Of a stretch of 64,000 bases of DNA, positions 14,142 through 27,943 are shown in pieces. The notes under the pieces were generated by a model that saw only the letters and a program-made list of their open reading frames with translations, had not been told where the DNA came from and searched no databases. Every line of letters begins with the position of its first letter. Position 1 is the first letter of the stretch. The stretch is taken from the NCBI RefSeq assembly GCF_028769735.1, contig NC_088178.1, positions 11,806,857-11,870,856 of the forward strand. The letters are read 5' to 3'. The translations under genes were made by a program, and so were the position numbers. The stretch is from Zonotrichia leucophrys gambelii. Its lineage: Eukaryota; Chordata; Aves; Passeriformes; Passerellidae.

Positions 14142-17100
14142 CTGAATGAGTAGTGAAAACATGAGTGATAAGACAAAAAAAGAAAAACCACACCTGTGAA
14201 ACAAGAGAAAAGTAGACAAATTTTGTGTTTTTAAGATTTCTTAAAATTTATGATTTCTTTTTCATTCTCTTTGTACAATTGTGTTTATGTTAAACTTTTT
14301 TTGGTAGTGGTATCAACACTATCTTCCAAAAACAGTTCCTCATTTAAAATGCACTGGCCTGCACTGCTTTCAGTTACAGCAGTATATTGATTTAAAATCC
14401 AGGCTTCAAAACCTAGCGATAAGGAACTCTTATCTAATTGGAATTATACCACTTCATTATTCCACAATATGGAAATTGTGCTTCACTTTCCATGCTCAGA
14501 CTTAACTGTTGTAATGCAGAGAGCATTTATCTGTGAAATGGAGCTGTTCAGCAGAGGCCCAAGAGCCTATAAAGCTTTGTGACCACTTCAAAAAGGTATG
14601 GGCTTATGACCTTCAAAACCCACCTTCCTGATTTATTCAAATGCTTACTCAATTGTTCTCTGAAGCTCCTGGATACTTTTGCATCCCCCTTAACAGGAAT
14701 TCAATTGAGTCCATATACACAAAACCTAGACAAGACCAGGAATTCCACAGTAAAACATTTGCCTAGAAAATCTTGTTTAATGGAAAGTAAAGGATTTTTT
14801 TATAATAATATATTAATGTTGGTGAAAAATCCAGAGAAAAGCATTCTCCTGTCAAGAGATAAGCTCAGTAATTGCCAAGAACTGTACGAGATGAAAAACC
14901 TTATTATTCTCGAACTGTAAATTTTACTGTCTTAAATTCTCAGTTCATGCCAAAGCAGCAATGTTAGAGTTCCTTCTACGAGGCTTGTTTCTGACCATCA
15001 CAATACAAAAATACAGAATACTGCAAATGAAGTCCAGAAGGACAATTAAAATTTATTGCCAAAATCAATTTGGTTCTTATAGCTTACTTTTCATAAGGCA
15101 TAATAAAGATGGCTGACATAGCAAAATCATCCACATGCCCTTCAATAAACTCCACAGATGCACATCCTCAGACATGACTTTTCATCTTTTATATCCTACT
15201 TCTCAAGAATACATCACACTAATATATTCAAATAATAATTCTTACTGCCTAGCCACTACAATTTTATATGATCATTTATTGCTGCAGTTTCTATAACATA
15301 GCAATGATATTGGCATAACTAGAAGATCATTTGTAGCGAGGAGCTACCACAGCAGTTTGTCTCTGTATCTCTATTTATGTGTCTTCTAGTGGATCTCTTA
15401 TTTTTAGAGTGAACTCTCAGTGACCCAAGAAGAGAAACACAAGATTTGCTTGTGCTCTCAGAACATCAGTTAACCTCAGCCTGAGTGACGTCTAAGAAAA
15501 ACAGATGTGGTACCAGCCCAAAAATAGAGGGGGAAAATTACAACAGAGGCTTTGAAACAGCAACCACAGAACGACAACAGAGACCACAGAACTACAAAAA
15601 CAAATCACAGAAGATTGATTTACAGTCACTATATGCATGCAAGTTTAGAAACTGGGTAAAACCTGCTTTGGAGCACCAAAGAACAAACAGCCATCACGTA
15701 CACAAATAACAGATCTTCAATACAACATCACTTACACTCACTGGAGGAAAAGCAAGTGAGCAGACTGCTTCAGCAATCACACAAAAAGAAGCTGAAGAAG
15801 GTGCAAAATCATGGGGAAGAAACCATCACCTTTGCCTCAGCAAAGAGCTCATTGTGCTTACAATTCATTGTAAAACCCCCTTCTCTTCCTTTCTAGGAAA
15901 ATTAACTCATGCAACCTAGGGGACAAAGTAGCATAGGAAAAAAGGGCAATGCCAAAAATGGAGATGATAAATTTTGCACATATCTATTTATACTATCATC
16001 ACAAGTAAGCTGTAATAACAAGCTAATTTGGACATTGCTAGCACTGTGACTGGACTCGTAGTAATCCTTTGACCAGGTGATCAGCACCATACTTGAGAAT
16101 AAATTCTTGAATCAAGTACTCTTCTTCACTCTGCACAGAGAGGGCATTTCACCTGGCATCCTGCCTTTGAAGGCTGTCTGTTAAATCAGGAGGTGATTTA
16201 CTGCCACACTACTACAACTTAACTTTGTTAGTATTGGTTTTGCTCATAATGAAGTGAAACAACTGAAGTATTCCACCTCTGTAAAAGTTGCATGCTTATT
16301 TTACTTTTCTGCAGAAAAGAAAATTTCTTCTTTTCTGAAAGACAAAGCTTCTCCTTGCTCCACCTCTCATTATTGAACACACACACAAAATGCAACTCAT
16401 TTGTATTAAGTTTCTCACAACAAATTTTTCCCTTAACATCTTCTGACAAGATGAAGCATCTCTTTGTGATCAACAAGCAAATTAACACATTTTCAAGTCT
16501 AAAACATTTAGAGGACAGGAAAGCTATTTTCCCACCTTGTGCTATGAAAACAATCAAGAAATGCCATATTGCTCCAGTGCAATACTCCAGTTAAATTGCT
16601 CTGCTGCCTTGGAGAAGAAACAAATTCAGCATAAGTATTTCAGCTAAATCACACTATTTTTGGTGCTAGACAACGGTCAATTTTCATTTGTTCTGGAGCA
16701 TCTCAGCTGGAGCTGTAGCAACAGATCTTTAAAGAACACAAAGAATGATTTAAAGAAAATGCCTCTACTACTTTCATTTCTTACCACTGTAATTCAACCT
16801 AAGAATGATATAGCATATCCACTTTAACAGAGTATTTTGCACAGAACTGCACCCCAGGTGGCCCAAACTGAAATTAAACAAGGAAGGACTGATACAGAGC
16901 AGGGGAGGGAAGGAGAATTGGGAGGGCGAAGAAAGTAAAAATCATTCTTCTCCTCCTCCTGTTTCTGTTATTCTGTTATTTGTAGTTGCACTTTCCACAA
17001 AGAAATCCTACCTCCTTTCCATACCATCTTTTTAAAATACTCAATATTTTATAGAAAAAGCAGGTCTTGTACAAAACAGCCATAAGCATCCCATGTCACT

Positions 17101-20100
17101 TCCTAAGCTACTTGTGCTGCACAATACTCTGAATGCATGCACCAGCAGTTCAGGAACACAAACTCTTTTGTGGCTTATCACTTAATTGGCAATTATAATC
17201 CTATAATTAACTACAGAAAAAAGCCTCTGGCAAAAAGCAGATGATTAATTCAAACATGAGTTATTTTATAACTCCTAAAACTAGTCAGCAGCAGCTTATC
17301 TGCAAATGCAGAAATAAACCCCACTAGAGAGTTAGTACCATCAGTTCCTGTGCCCGGTCTATCCCCCAGCCACCCAGGGGCCACATCAGTTTAGAAGTGA
17401 CAGGAAATGGTTTCAATGCAGCCATCAATCTGATACTGCCTGGGACTGGCTGACACTCTTCCTCATAAAAAGGGAGAAGGCTAAAAAAATCCTGACTCAC
17501 CTTGCTGCTGTAAACAGCCTGATATATTCTCCTAGTTGACAATCACTTACAGGAGTAGTGGTGCAATAAATGAGCTAATGAAAGTGTCACTTACAATAAG
17601 ATGTCAGCGAGCCAAAAAAGCCAAGCCTGACTGGCACCCGTCCTGCCGCTCTTGACTGAATTCTTCAGATCACACTGCACTGTTAATTACAGCAACACAA
17701 GCATCTGCAGCAGCCAACCTATTCTTTTTATGAGAGCAGCAGATGGGCCACAACTGTGAGCAACAGAAAATAAAATCCAGTTGGATTCACCCCACCTTCC
17801 TTCTTGATACTCAATGCTTCTTCTCCCTATCTGCTCATCATCTAAACCCATCACTAAAATACCATGGATTTCACCATGTACTACAGGTGCCTTCACACAG
17901 CCTGAGCCCAACCAGCCCATCAGAGCATTCAGAAAGCATCGGACATGAGATTACTCAATCAAATTCTCTTAGATGTTCATTTCACAATACTTGTAATTCC
18001 AAGGATTAAACAGCATGTCCAGCAGGCCCTCAAGGAGACTCCAGCTACTGCAGCTAACTCTAGAAATACATTAATAATTCTATACTAATTCCCACCTCCT
18101 AAAAAGATAAATTAAGCAAACCATACAGCTACTTCTCTGAACAAAGTAGACCCAACTTTATGAGCCCTCTGCCCTATAGAAAGATGAAAGGTGTCCATTT
18201 ATTGTCTACTGTGAGTCAAACATCTAGCTAAAATTCGACAGAAGCAAGACAGAATTAGTAATAAATCAAAGTATCTGTTAAAATTTTTTTTCTTAATTTA
18301 GTTCTAGAAGAAAATTAAAACTGATCCTTTCAACACTGTTAGGCAGCACTTACAAACTGCTTTTATAAAATCTGCCGCATAAAAAACATGTTCTTAAACT
18401 TACAAAGAAATAATTGTCTAATATTTCTGAAAACTCAAGCTTTGAATCCATCTGAAAGACATTTAAAACGTTTTTAATTACAAATTTTTAAAATGTGTTG
18501 TTTTCTTTTAAGATATACAGCATGTCAAAAATACTATCTACTTCCTGCACAGCTCTATTATTTTCCCTGTATTTAGGATTCATCACCTCACATGCCACTT
18601 CACTGATCAGCTAGGTTAGAGTGCACTTTCACTTTTTCAAAAGTCCAAATCACCACCTGTACAATCTCACCAGCTCCCAAAAGACAGTTGTGTGAAGCTG
18701 ACAGTAAATTAATGGAAAGGATTCCAGCTTACTGCAGTGGGAACACATGCATGGGAGCTCACACCTAACAAAATGGCAGGGTGTGTGTTTCAAAGCGGAT
18801 TTTTTAAACCATAGCAACTCGGTGATAAAGCCTGCCCTCTCCACAATCCAATAAAAATTTTAAACACAGATCACCTATGTGTATTTGAAGGTCTCATAAA
18901 TCAGTTCATCCAAGTTTAACTCAGTCCAGATTCTGTTTTGCACTGAGTTAGCACACATACAGTGATACATTCATTTCACACAGGTATAACACAGGAGCTG
19001 GGCTCTTCATTGTCCTTCTTACAGCATTCCATTTTATGAAAAGAACATTCAGCTCTGTTCACCATGATGACCTTAGTGGCATAAGTCATCTTTTATAATT
19101 CACTTTTCCCTTCACATTCAGACTGGCTGCTGTATTCAAAGACTGGAGCTGCTTCATTTGTTTTGACATGTGGAGCTGCAAAGTGCACCTTTCAATCCAT
19201 CACTCAGGAAGGATGCACTGGCAATGGCAGGAGAGGTCACTGAGCAGCCACCTCTCCAGAAACTGCAAAAGCAGCATCTGGAGTTAGAGCTGGGGTGCTT
19301 TTATTTCTCATACCATGATATGAAACTTGATTCATCTCAAATGCAGGGATTCTCATGGCTCACTCCAGGGGAATGAAGGGCTCTCACTGCTCTCAGTGTA
19401 TAACTAGAATTTTAAGAGGAGTTGAAAAGGGAGGATTTTACTTTTCTCCAGGGCACTGGCACTCAGTTATGGCAGGAAAGAAACACCTATAGAAAAACTG
19501 AACTTCTGGTACTACTGGACTACTTCTTAGTCCTTAAGAGTAGGACTTCTGGTATATAGGTCCTCCCACACCTGTCCAGCTCTGGTTACACACTTAGGAC
19601 CAACTGCTGGATTTACATTTGGAAGCAGCAGGGGTGCCCTTCCGTGACATTCATAACCAGCTCCTTAGGATGCCAATAAATACATTGCCCATATTGACAC
19701 ACTACACAGGAGTGATGCCTTTCTCAATAACAAACCAACCTGATTAAAACAAATGCACTGCTGCATAGCAAGCTAAGCTGTTTGATTAGGCATTTCTTTT
19801 ATTTTATATTTATTTCTTTCCATGACAATAACTAAGGAACTGGACCAAAGCATGCTATCTCAAATCAAACTTAAACCTCTCTACATTTCTTTTTGCTCAA
19901 TCTGAAAGATTTTATTCAAACAAATTCAGAAGGTTTTTGTTTTATTTTGAGTGATTTACCCTTTGCATCTTTTGTCATTTTTACATATATAAATGAGAAA
20001 ATTAGTAAAACTGGAATATTGAAAATGCTATGAGCATGCCAAAGTGAAAGGGCTTACTTTAAGTCTCCTCTTTTTCCAGCCACAGGATTTTTTTCTACTT

Positions 20101-23100
20101 CTATTTAATCCAGAAAAATCACATCTAAAAGTTTCCTTTTCTACATGAAGGACTACACATGTAGCTACAAAAATCTCCTCTAATCCCCAGAGAGATAAAT
20201 TAAGAATCCCTTCACTTCAGGGAGTTTTACACTGTGCCAATATAGTTCAGTCACACCTTACCATCCCAGGAAAAGGGCTCCAGCCATGGTTGCCACCTTC
20301 TGTTGATGTGGTTTCCTGGACATCATTTCACTCCCAACAGCACCACGGTGCAGCAGTGTTCCCTTCACCACCCAACATACAGCAGAAGCCTAGCGCCTCT
20401 TATTCACCACTTCTCCCCAGAGTTTGACTGGAGGGAAGGAAGGATGTTCCTTCACCTTTATCCCCTGAAGCCAAGCCATGCTCCTTCCAGGACAAGCGTA
20501 GCTGAAGCACACTGCAACTCCAGCCAAGAAAAGGCGCAGGCTCCTTTTATAGCAGGGACTAATGAGCACATCCACACTGACTTTCAGGAAGTCCTTTTTC
20601 TGGAGGACAAGTTAATCCAACTGCAATGGGGCAAGGGGGCCACAGCTCTCTATATCTGCCAGATGTAAGACAGTTTGTCTCACCTTGCAATCTCTTGCAA
20701 TGTATGACACATGGAGTTTGTGTGGATCCTTAAAAATCAGTGACCTTTCAGGACACCTCAAACACAAAAATATCCCTCAGTGGAAGACAAGATACCCTAG
20801 CTGGAGAAGAGCAGAAGCAGAAAATGAACCTCCACACTCACAAATGTAATTATTGTCAGTAGCACCCAAGACCTAGATCTTTCTATTTAGACTGACAAGG
20901 AAATAAATGAATAATAAAATCTGTCACTAAATCTGGCTTTCAGTTCTGTTTAGCTCATTACAGAAAGTATTTATTTCCACCCTACAGAGCAAGGTAAACT
21001 ATACCAGGGAACAAAAGGATGCTTTTAGGTCTTGATTGAACCACTAATGTCATCTAATTAAACAAAGGCTCAATGTATACCTCAGCACAAAAGGGCTTAA
21101 CCAGAACATAACTTTTTTCTCCTAGTGCTTTCCTCACAGCTATAGAAAATGAAGCTCTGCTCCCCTCCTGCCCAGTAACCTTTTCCTTTCTGTGTTTGCC
21201 CCACCTGAGCAGTTCACAAAATGAAGTGTAATGACAACCACCCTGGCAGCAACCTGCAAGAGGCACCAAAACAAATCAAGTGCAGCAGTGCTCACTGGCT
21301 GACAGTTGTAATAAATTAAATTGCCTATTCCAATCCAATTCATTATGCCTTCCATGAAAAAAGGCCTAGATGTAAAATGAGCTATTCAAAACACATTCTG
21401 CATTTCTATTAATCTAGCAGAGTGAATTGTTTTCTATGCAGTAAAGCCAACAATGCTTGCCTCCACAGCACTGCATCACTGCATAAAGCTGTAGCACCCA
21501 CCCAGGGAGAAAATAGAGGCAATGCAGGGAGCAGGAAAATGTCACCTTCGAGGGCTGCCTTAGAAGGTACCAGTCTGTGAAAAATGTGTTTCATTTGTTT
21601 AGATGCTTGCAGGTACCTGCCACATCTGTGTCATTTAGGTCCTAAATGAATCCAGTATCTTTTAATTTTCAGTGGTGGAAATTATTCTTCATTTTTGCAG
21701 CATTCAAATTTCAGACTGTTGCTCACTGCCACCTGCTGGAGTTCAGGGAATTTTATAGGTTGGAGAAAAGCTGTGGGCACAGCAGTGGGGTTTTATGCAT
21801 GTTTTTATCTACCAGATCCACCAACATTATGTCTTGCTACTGTTTCAAAGGTAGGGTTATTTTCAGACTTTTTTTACCATTCAGTTTTATGTAAAAGATT
21901 TGAACTCCCTTGTCCCTGCAGAAGCTGGGTGAACATAATAGAAGGCAGAATGTGGTAACCTGACCCATACTATAGCTGTGACCAGGTGTTCATAAATATA
22001 AAGGGAGAAGCAAATATCAGAAGTTAATTTCACACAATTTCTATGTTCTGAGATAAGCAGAAAAATCTAACACTACTTTTAATATAGCTGTCTATTTAGT
22101 CAGTCTAAGGATAGCTGCCCTTCAATACTGTGTCTGTTTCAGCCCAGTTAACAGAGAGCAGTATGTTTCAAGCTCAGTCCCTGTGCCTAAGCTCATTTAC
22201 AGAAGTTAAATGTAAACATTAATGCAGAAACTGCAGAGAGAAAAATATCCAGAAATGTAATGATCAGCACATGAAATGAGCTATTACTTGCCTGGTATCA
22301 TCACAACACAAGTAGGATAGTAAATTGGACCCAAAAAAAGCAGACCTCATGTTAGAAGCAGTATAGCTACCTGAGTGTGGACTCTAAGTTCTTTAACCCT
22401 CTTGCCAACTCTGGTGCCCCAAAAAACACTGATAGGAGACCCCAAGGGTCATGAAATTCCAAATATTTAATAATGTATTACTGCTTCCTTGGGAGACATG
22501 AGGAACTGTTTCAGCTTCTCTTTTCCTTTGCTGAATAAAGTGTTATTTGGAGGTATTTGTTAAGGTTTCCCCAGCACTTTGAGCATAGTTTCAAGTTATT
22601 ATGGAAACATCCTTATTATGCATAACAGGGGATTGTGTCAGACTCAAGTTACAAATGGATGCTGAGTACTGCAGAATTGCAGTACAAACGTCTTGCATTA
22701 CCTGCTTAGACATGTGTGGTTCAGTACAGTGGATGCTGAATGTTCTGGATGCTCACAATGGCCTGAATGAAACATACAAGGTCTGAGAGCCAAAAATTCA
22801 TCCAGACAGAGTCCTACCTGCTTATGGGGAAGGCCTAGCCCTGCATCCATGGGAGATTTGGACTGTGAATGGATGAATCCTTATTGACTTCACAGCCAGA
22901 TCCCACTGCCAGGAGGCAGCTGAGCCAGTGAAAGGGCCTTTACTGCCTGCCAGCACAACCAAGCCTCAACCACAGCCTGGCATGTCAGGTCAGCTTGGTG
23001 CACAGCTTTTTTAGCACATAGCCCAAGAACACACTAAGCATTTGGAGTCTGACCTCTTGCTTCCAGAGCAGTCTGTACATTTCTGCATATTAAACTGTTG

Positions 23101-24078
23101 GAGGTCATGCCTTATTTGCTTCCTTTTCTTAGATTTTCAGCCTTCTCTCCCTATCCTACTGCACAGCATAACAGACACTGATCTTCTCCACAAGCTGCCA
23201 AAACTTACAGGAGCATGGGCACAAAACTTAGCTTTCCCCACAGGAGTTTTTTACATTCCCTCCAACACCCTGACCAGCATTCACCACAGCCAGAAATCAC
23301 CAGAACATGAGGGAGTTCAGGAGTTTCTGTGAATCATTTGCTCAAGCCCACTCTTCCTGCTGTCTGTGAGGAAAGGAGTACTTGTCCTTAGAAAGACAAA
23401 GGCAAAGCATTTTGCTTCTGTGACAGGGCAGCAGCACGACAGCAGCTTCCTCAATCCCAATCCCTTCACTGCAGCACACTGTTCCCAGCACAGACAATAT
23501 TCCCTAGAGCAGTTCAGATTGTGCAGCCGTGCTCAGGAGCCATGGCCAAGCACCCACTGCTCCAGATGCTCCTGCACAGATCAGGAGCCTCACCCACATC
23601 TGCTTCCAGGAGATGCCCACAACATCCATCCCTTTCTTAGAACCAATGGCCATTCCACTGCTACTTAAATGACGTTACACAGTCTGCCTTAATTCCAGCC
23701 CATAGTAAAAAAGATACTGTGGTTTCGTGGATTTCCAAAACTGCAACCTCAAGAAGGCCTTGTAGAATCTAGGGCTCACCAGAGTGGAAACAGAAACCTG
23801 AACTTCCCCACTGCCCATCTCTCTTTAAATTGTTAGCACTTAAGTATTAGCCAAATAAGTACCACAATTGTAATGAGAGATGATAAATAATGAATTAAAC
23901 ACTTAAAATATGCTTAAGGTAAGTGCATATTGCTGTGACAGTGCCCAGAGATCAATGAAGAATGGTCTCGTGGTGCCCAAAACTGTACAAATAAAAAATA
24001 AAGTGACAGCTACAGGTCTGACAAGCTCATGGGCTAAATAAAAAGCTTACAAGGTTAAAGAGATTCTTTCCATCGACT
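14142..24078. other. AT-rich non-coding sequence, no firm gene
   Basis: Several minus-strand donor-like sites occur (near 16.78, 17.50 and 20.69 kb). The best is AGCAAG|GTGAGTCAGG with its exon end at 17501, but its acceptor is weak. The 121-codon plus-strand frame at 20303-20668 has no motif or splice support. No transposon was recognised. Confidence 0.5.
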
Positions 24079-24328
24079 TCAGTAGATTTTAAGAGGGCTC
24101 GAGGGCATCTCTGATGAGACAGCCACAACAATCTCCCTGAGAACACACTCCAGGAGTTTCCTGTGCTTCCGCACTTCAGGATGGGAGCGGAACAGAGCTA
24201 AGTAGGCATTTAAAACCTGATTTGTAAAGGCATTCAAAAACTTAAACATAAAAGTACTTGGATCACAGCTTTTAAAAGGTATTGGGGTGCACAAGCGCCA
24301 CTGATGGAAATCAGTCCTACAGAAGCTC
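24079..24328 (-). CDS. Protein-like terminal exon, unidentified gene
   Basis: An acceptor-like AG lies just before 24328 (minus strand). From there one frame runs 82 codons to a TGA at 24079-24081. Its second half is strongly protein-like and probably helical (FLNAFTNQVLNAYL, then VRKHRKLLECVLREIVVA), and it keeps CpG sites in an otherwise CpG-poor region. The first third of the same DNA reads at least as well in another frame (GLISISGACAPQYLLKAVIQ) before that frame stops, so a frameshift in the locus or assembly is possible. I cannot assign a family. It lies about 0.5 kb downstream of another minus-strand block (24801-24951) and could be an alternative last exon, a neighbouring exon, or part of a decaying gene. 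Confidence 0.5.
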
Positions 24329-24800
24329 CTATATTCAAATTCAAAAACATCAGTTCAAAATAATGAAAACAAAAACTTAAAATAGACCAACCAACAAACC
24401 CCACACAGCACACTAATGATGAAGTTGACAGCACTGCAAAGTAAAGCCTCATTCTTAGCTGCTTAAGAATGACAAGGGGTACACTTCTCATAATAACTCA
24501 CTTCCATTTTGAAAGCATTCAGAATAACCACCTATCATCACACTACAGCTCTACACACAGAAATGCAGACCATCCTATGCCAAGGTTAGCAACATTTTCC
24601 CAATACCTGTTAAAGATACTTCAAGGAAAGCAGGAATTCTTGGTGCCCTATTAAACCAGTGGGACACAAACACGTACTGAACAATTTTACTGGTGGGATT
24701 TCAAACTATAGAAGGCAAAGTTGGTAAATCAAGTCTTGCTGAATAAAGTTGTTGAATCTGATTTTTTTTTTGTTCCCTGGAAGAATTAATATCACTGCTT
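24329..24800. other. Spacer between two minus-strand coding blocks
   Basis: This 472-bp spacer is AT-rich and contains an A/T-rich run near 24.76 kb. No donor is seen after the block at 24801, so whether it is an intron or 3' UTR is unclear. Confidence 0.4.
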
Positions 24801-24951
24801 TCAAAAGAGGATCTCAGGGGATGGAGGGTTCCCCCCAAATAAGTTTATAATGTCTTCCATTTTGGAATACAAATCAGGCCGTCTGCCGGTCACATGAATG
24901 TAACCCAGCATTCCCAGGATCTCTTCTTCTGAATAGAAACTTCCAAAGAAA
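24801..24951 (-). CDS. Protein-like exon ending in stop, unidentified
   Basis: The minus-strand acceptor GCTACAG precedes 24951. The reading frame (phase 2 entry) gives 49 whole codons to a TGA at 24801-24803. The peptide includes FYSEEEILGMLGYIHV and TGRRPDLYSKMEDIINLF, has a balanced amino-acid mix and mixed codon use, and retains CpG dinucleotides (CCGGCAGACGG). This makes it the most convincing coding segment in the window. It ends with a proline-rich tail. No good GT donor lies before the stop, so it reads as a last exon; a weak GTATTC inside is the only alternative. I do not recognise the protein. If the next block at 24.3 kb belongs to the same gene, either alternative 3' ends or lesions must be invoked. 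Confidence 0.55.
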
Positions 24952-27796
24952 CTGTAGCATTGCATTCAATTTGAATAACATAAAGCATAAGGAGGCAATG
25001 AGTGACAGTTTCTGTGAGAAAAGAACTCTTCTAGAAGATATTATGTTTATGTATTTCCAGCACATGAGATTCCCAAAGTCACTGTTTGCAGACACCATGT
25101 ATGTGTAGAAGGTTAACCAGAACTAGGGGCAGATATTTAAATTTATGAAGCTTGACAGCTTCTTCCACATTACACTCTTCTCCTCCCACCCTCAGAACTA
25201 CATCCCACTTCTTTAGGCAGCACTGCTGCTTGGAGAGGTAGCTGGGAAAACTGAAGTAAGACATGTCTCCCAGCTGAGATTCTCAATTTCATTTTCCCAG
25301 TTGCTTTCCTTATTTATTTTGCACATCAGAAGCCCAGCTCTCCTAAGACCCTGTTCACTGCTCTCTCCAACAATACCTCAGAACCAAAACTCCCTTGACT
25401 GCAGCTTTTTCTCCTGTCATGTCCCCAGCCAGGTTTTCCAACAGCCCAGTGCCCCAGCAACTCCTCTGCAGTATCCCCAGCAGCAGCACATCTGAGTGCA
25501 GTGCAAGTACTGCCTGGAATACAAATATCATATACCACTGAAAATGCATTATAAAATACATCCACACAGAATAAAAGTGATGAGGATACATAGAAGAAAA
25601 TCCCTAAAGGAATAATGTGATTTCTGTCTTAGTTTATGGACAAGGGGCTGGTACAATCCAGGCATGCTCCATAAGTTTTGACTATTAAAAACAAAAACTA
25701 AGAACTTCTCAGTAATTACATCATGGTAGCAATCTGCTTCAGCTGTTACTCTCACTAAAAGTAATTTAATTTCATGTCAGATACAAATACATCCAATTGT
25801 GTGCAAAACTGCAAGCACATTTAAAGCCCTGGCACTGGGTTGAGCGGGAACATAGTTTTCCAAGCGCCAACATAAATATACAGAGATAAGCAAAGAGAAT
25901 ACAAAAGCCTCTCCCACACAGGCTAAAAGTGTGTGTAAATGTGTGCTTAAAAAGGTTTACCAGCTCTGTGTTTCCTCTTACAGCTTGCTTTTTACAGATT
26001 TTTCATCTGTTAGTAGGAAAATCCAAAGCTAAAAGGTCCTATTAGTACTGAAAGGCATTATCAGCAAATTGTGCAGCTGTTTTAGAAAGCATATGTTTAT
26101 GTGCTATTAAAGGTGTATCACAAATACTGACTAGATGGAATACACAACTTTCTAGCTATAAGGGACAATAAATGTTGTGGCTACTCTAATAACTGAGTAA
26201 AAATGTAAGGCATTGTAAGCTTACAGGGAAATGTAAGCTTACAGGGAAACTGAATTCATTTCAGCAAGGGATGGAAAGGAGGTCTAATGGCAAGAGAAAG
26301 GAGGAAGTGTGACAAGACAGAAAAGGGGATCTTCAGAAAATGAGTCAAAGAATTTCAGCACAAACAGTATGTAATAATAAGTAATTAACCATATATTTTG
26401 GCCACAGTAACAGAATAACTGAACATGATGTGATATTCATTAATCCCATTATGTATCAACTAGATTTTGTATATTAACTCAGAAGCACAAACTTTGCATG
26501 ACACACAATAAGATGTGACCACAGAGTTCAGAAATACAAACCATAAACAGCTGCAGGTAAGAATTGCAAATTACGTCATTATTAGTCAGTCTTATCTAAA
26601 TTATTGCTAGCATTGAGACGCTGATGGTTAATCTTCTAGGTCATTCCATAAAGCTCAGCCTCAAATCACCGAAGAGATCAAACCAAACCTGTGTTTGAAT
26701 TCTGCTTTGAATTGCTAATAAGGTTTTTGCAGCATAAGTAACCAGCAAATTAGGATTCTCCAGAACAACCCCTTATATTCTTCCAAATCTTCCCAAACAG
26801 CAATTCACCAGAATGGCATCTAAACCTGAACAACACAGAGTCAGCTCTGATCCTGCCAGTGCTGACCTCTCTCTTCTCATTGTGCTGGTGTCACACATCT
26901 GCTGCCTGTTTGTACACAGATTATGAAGTCTCTGGGACAGGGATCCTGCCTTTGTTCTGTGTTTTTACAACATCTGCCACCTAGCAACTGACTACAAACT
27001 GATTACTCCTCACTGAAGAGAAAAAAATAGACATTATTGTCCAAAGAGAAGTGAGGCTTATTCCCTACTTTCCCTTTCATGGTCAGACATATTCTATAAA
27101 ATGTTTTTCAAGTTGATACATTATTCATTTCATTTTCCCAGCCACCATGAGGCAATTCAGAAAGCCATTGTTTCACATACTAAGACTCCTCAAATTACTA
27201 TAATTATTTTGCACTGCAACTTTCAGGATTCAAAGAGCTTATAAGGAAAAATAGCATGAACTGGAGTACCATTTTCACATGAAAACGGTTCTTGCAGCAA
27301 AATTAGATGAATATTGGCTGGGGTTTCAAAATCCATCATACATTGCAAATTACAAAAATAAAAATATTTATCTCTGCACTTGGCACCCCAGAAAATAAAA
27401 TCAATTTCATATGTGTGATAATGGACAGAAGTCAAATTATCCATGCTTTTGAATCTCAGTCTTTGACATTAACATCTTAGAAAATTACCTACACTTACAG
27501 GGAAAATAATATTGAATTATTTTATTGTCAGTGTGTTATTCTCCATCCATTCTGTTCAAGAACACACCATCCAGAACAGTAAGGCAAATCTGATATTTGG
27601 GTTAGAGAACAGAAATCTCAGGCAAATTATGCCTGCCTCTGCAACAGTCCTTCATATTCACAGATTTCTGTTCCACTTTGTATTTTTACTTTGGTATTAA
27701 ATGTTCCAGGCAGTCCCTAATAGGATGATGTGAGTACTGCTTATGAGTACATTACATCCCATACACCCTAAAGGTCTTTCCCTTTGGCATGTGCAG
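24952..27796. other. AT-rich intron-like sequence
   Basis: No coding signal is seen. A plus-strand donor-like site (GCTGCAG|GTAAGAATT) occurs near 26555 but no matching acceptor was found upstream. It also contains a small tandem duplication at 26214-26249. Confidence 0.5.
26214..26249. repeat. Perfect 18-bp tandem duplication
   Basis: TGTAAGCTTACAGGGAAA occurs twice in direct succession with no mismatch. Each unit contains the palindrome TGTAAGCTTACA. It is probably a recent replication-slippage event. Confidence 0.9.
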
Positions 27797-27943
27797 GAAA
27801 CACTTCGATACTCTGGTAAGAAACTTGTTGGAACCTACTTCAGACTGGAAAAGATAGATGGACTTCCTTGTACAGAACACATTGCCAGACATTTCCTTGC
27901 TTTCATAATTCAGGGAACCCAGGCTCTGGAGATCTCAGCTGAG
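27797..27943 (+). CDS. Candidate internal exon, unidentified
   Basis: A pyrimidine-rich acceptor (CTTTCCCTTTGGCATGTGCAG) ends at 27796 and a donor-like GAG|GTAGAAT follows 27943. The 147-bp segment is exactly 49 codons, open in phase 0 at both ends; the peptide includes KKLVGTYFRLEKIDGLPC. An earlier strong donor (CTCTG|GTAAGAAAC, intron from 27816) would leave only a 19-bp microexon. It lies on the strand opposite to the 24-kb blocks. It could be a pseudo-exon. Confidence 0.22.

Noticed and set aside
17501..17545. Short minus-strand exon ending AGCAAG|GTGAGT
   Set aside because: The donor is good but the acceptor is poor and the segment too short to support.
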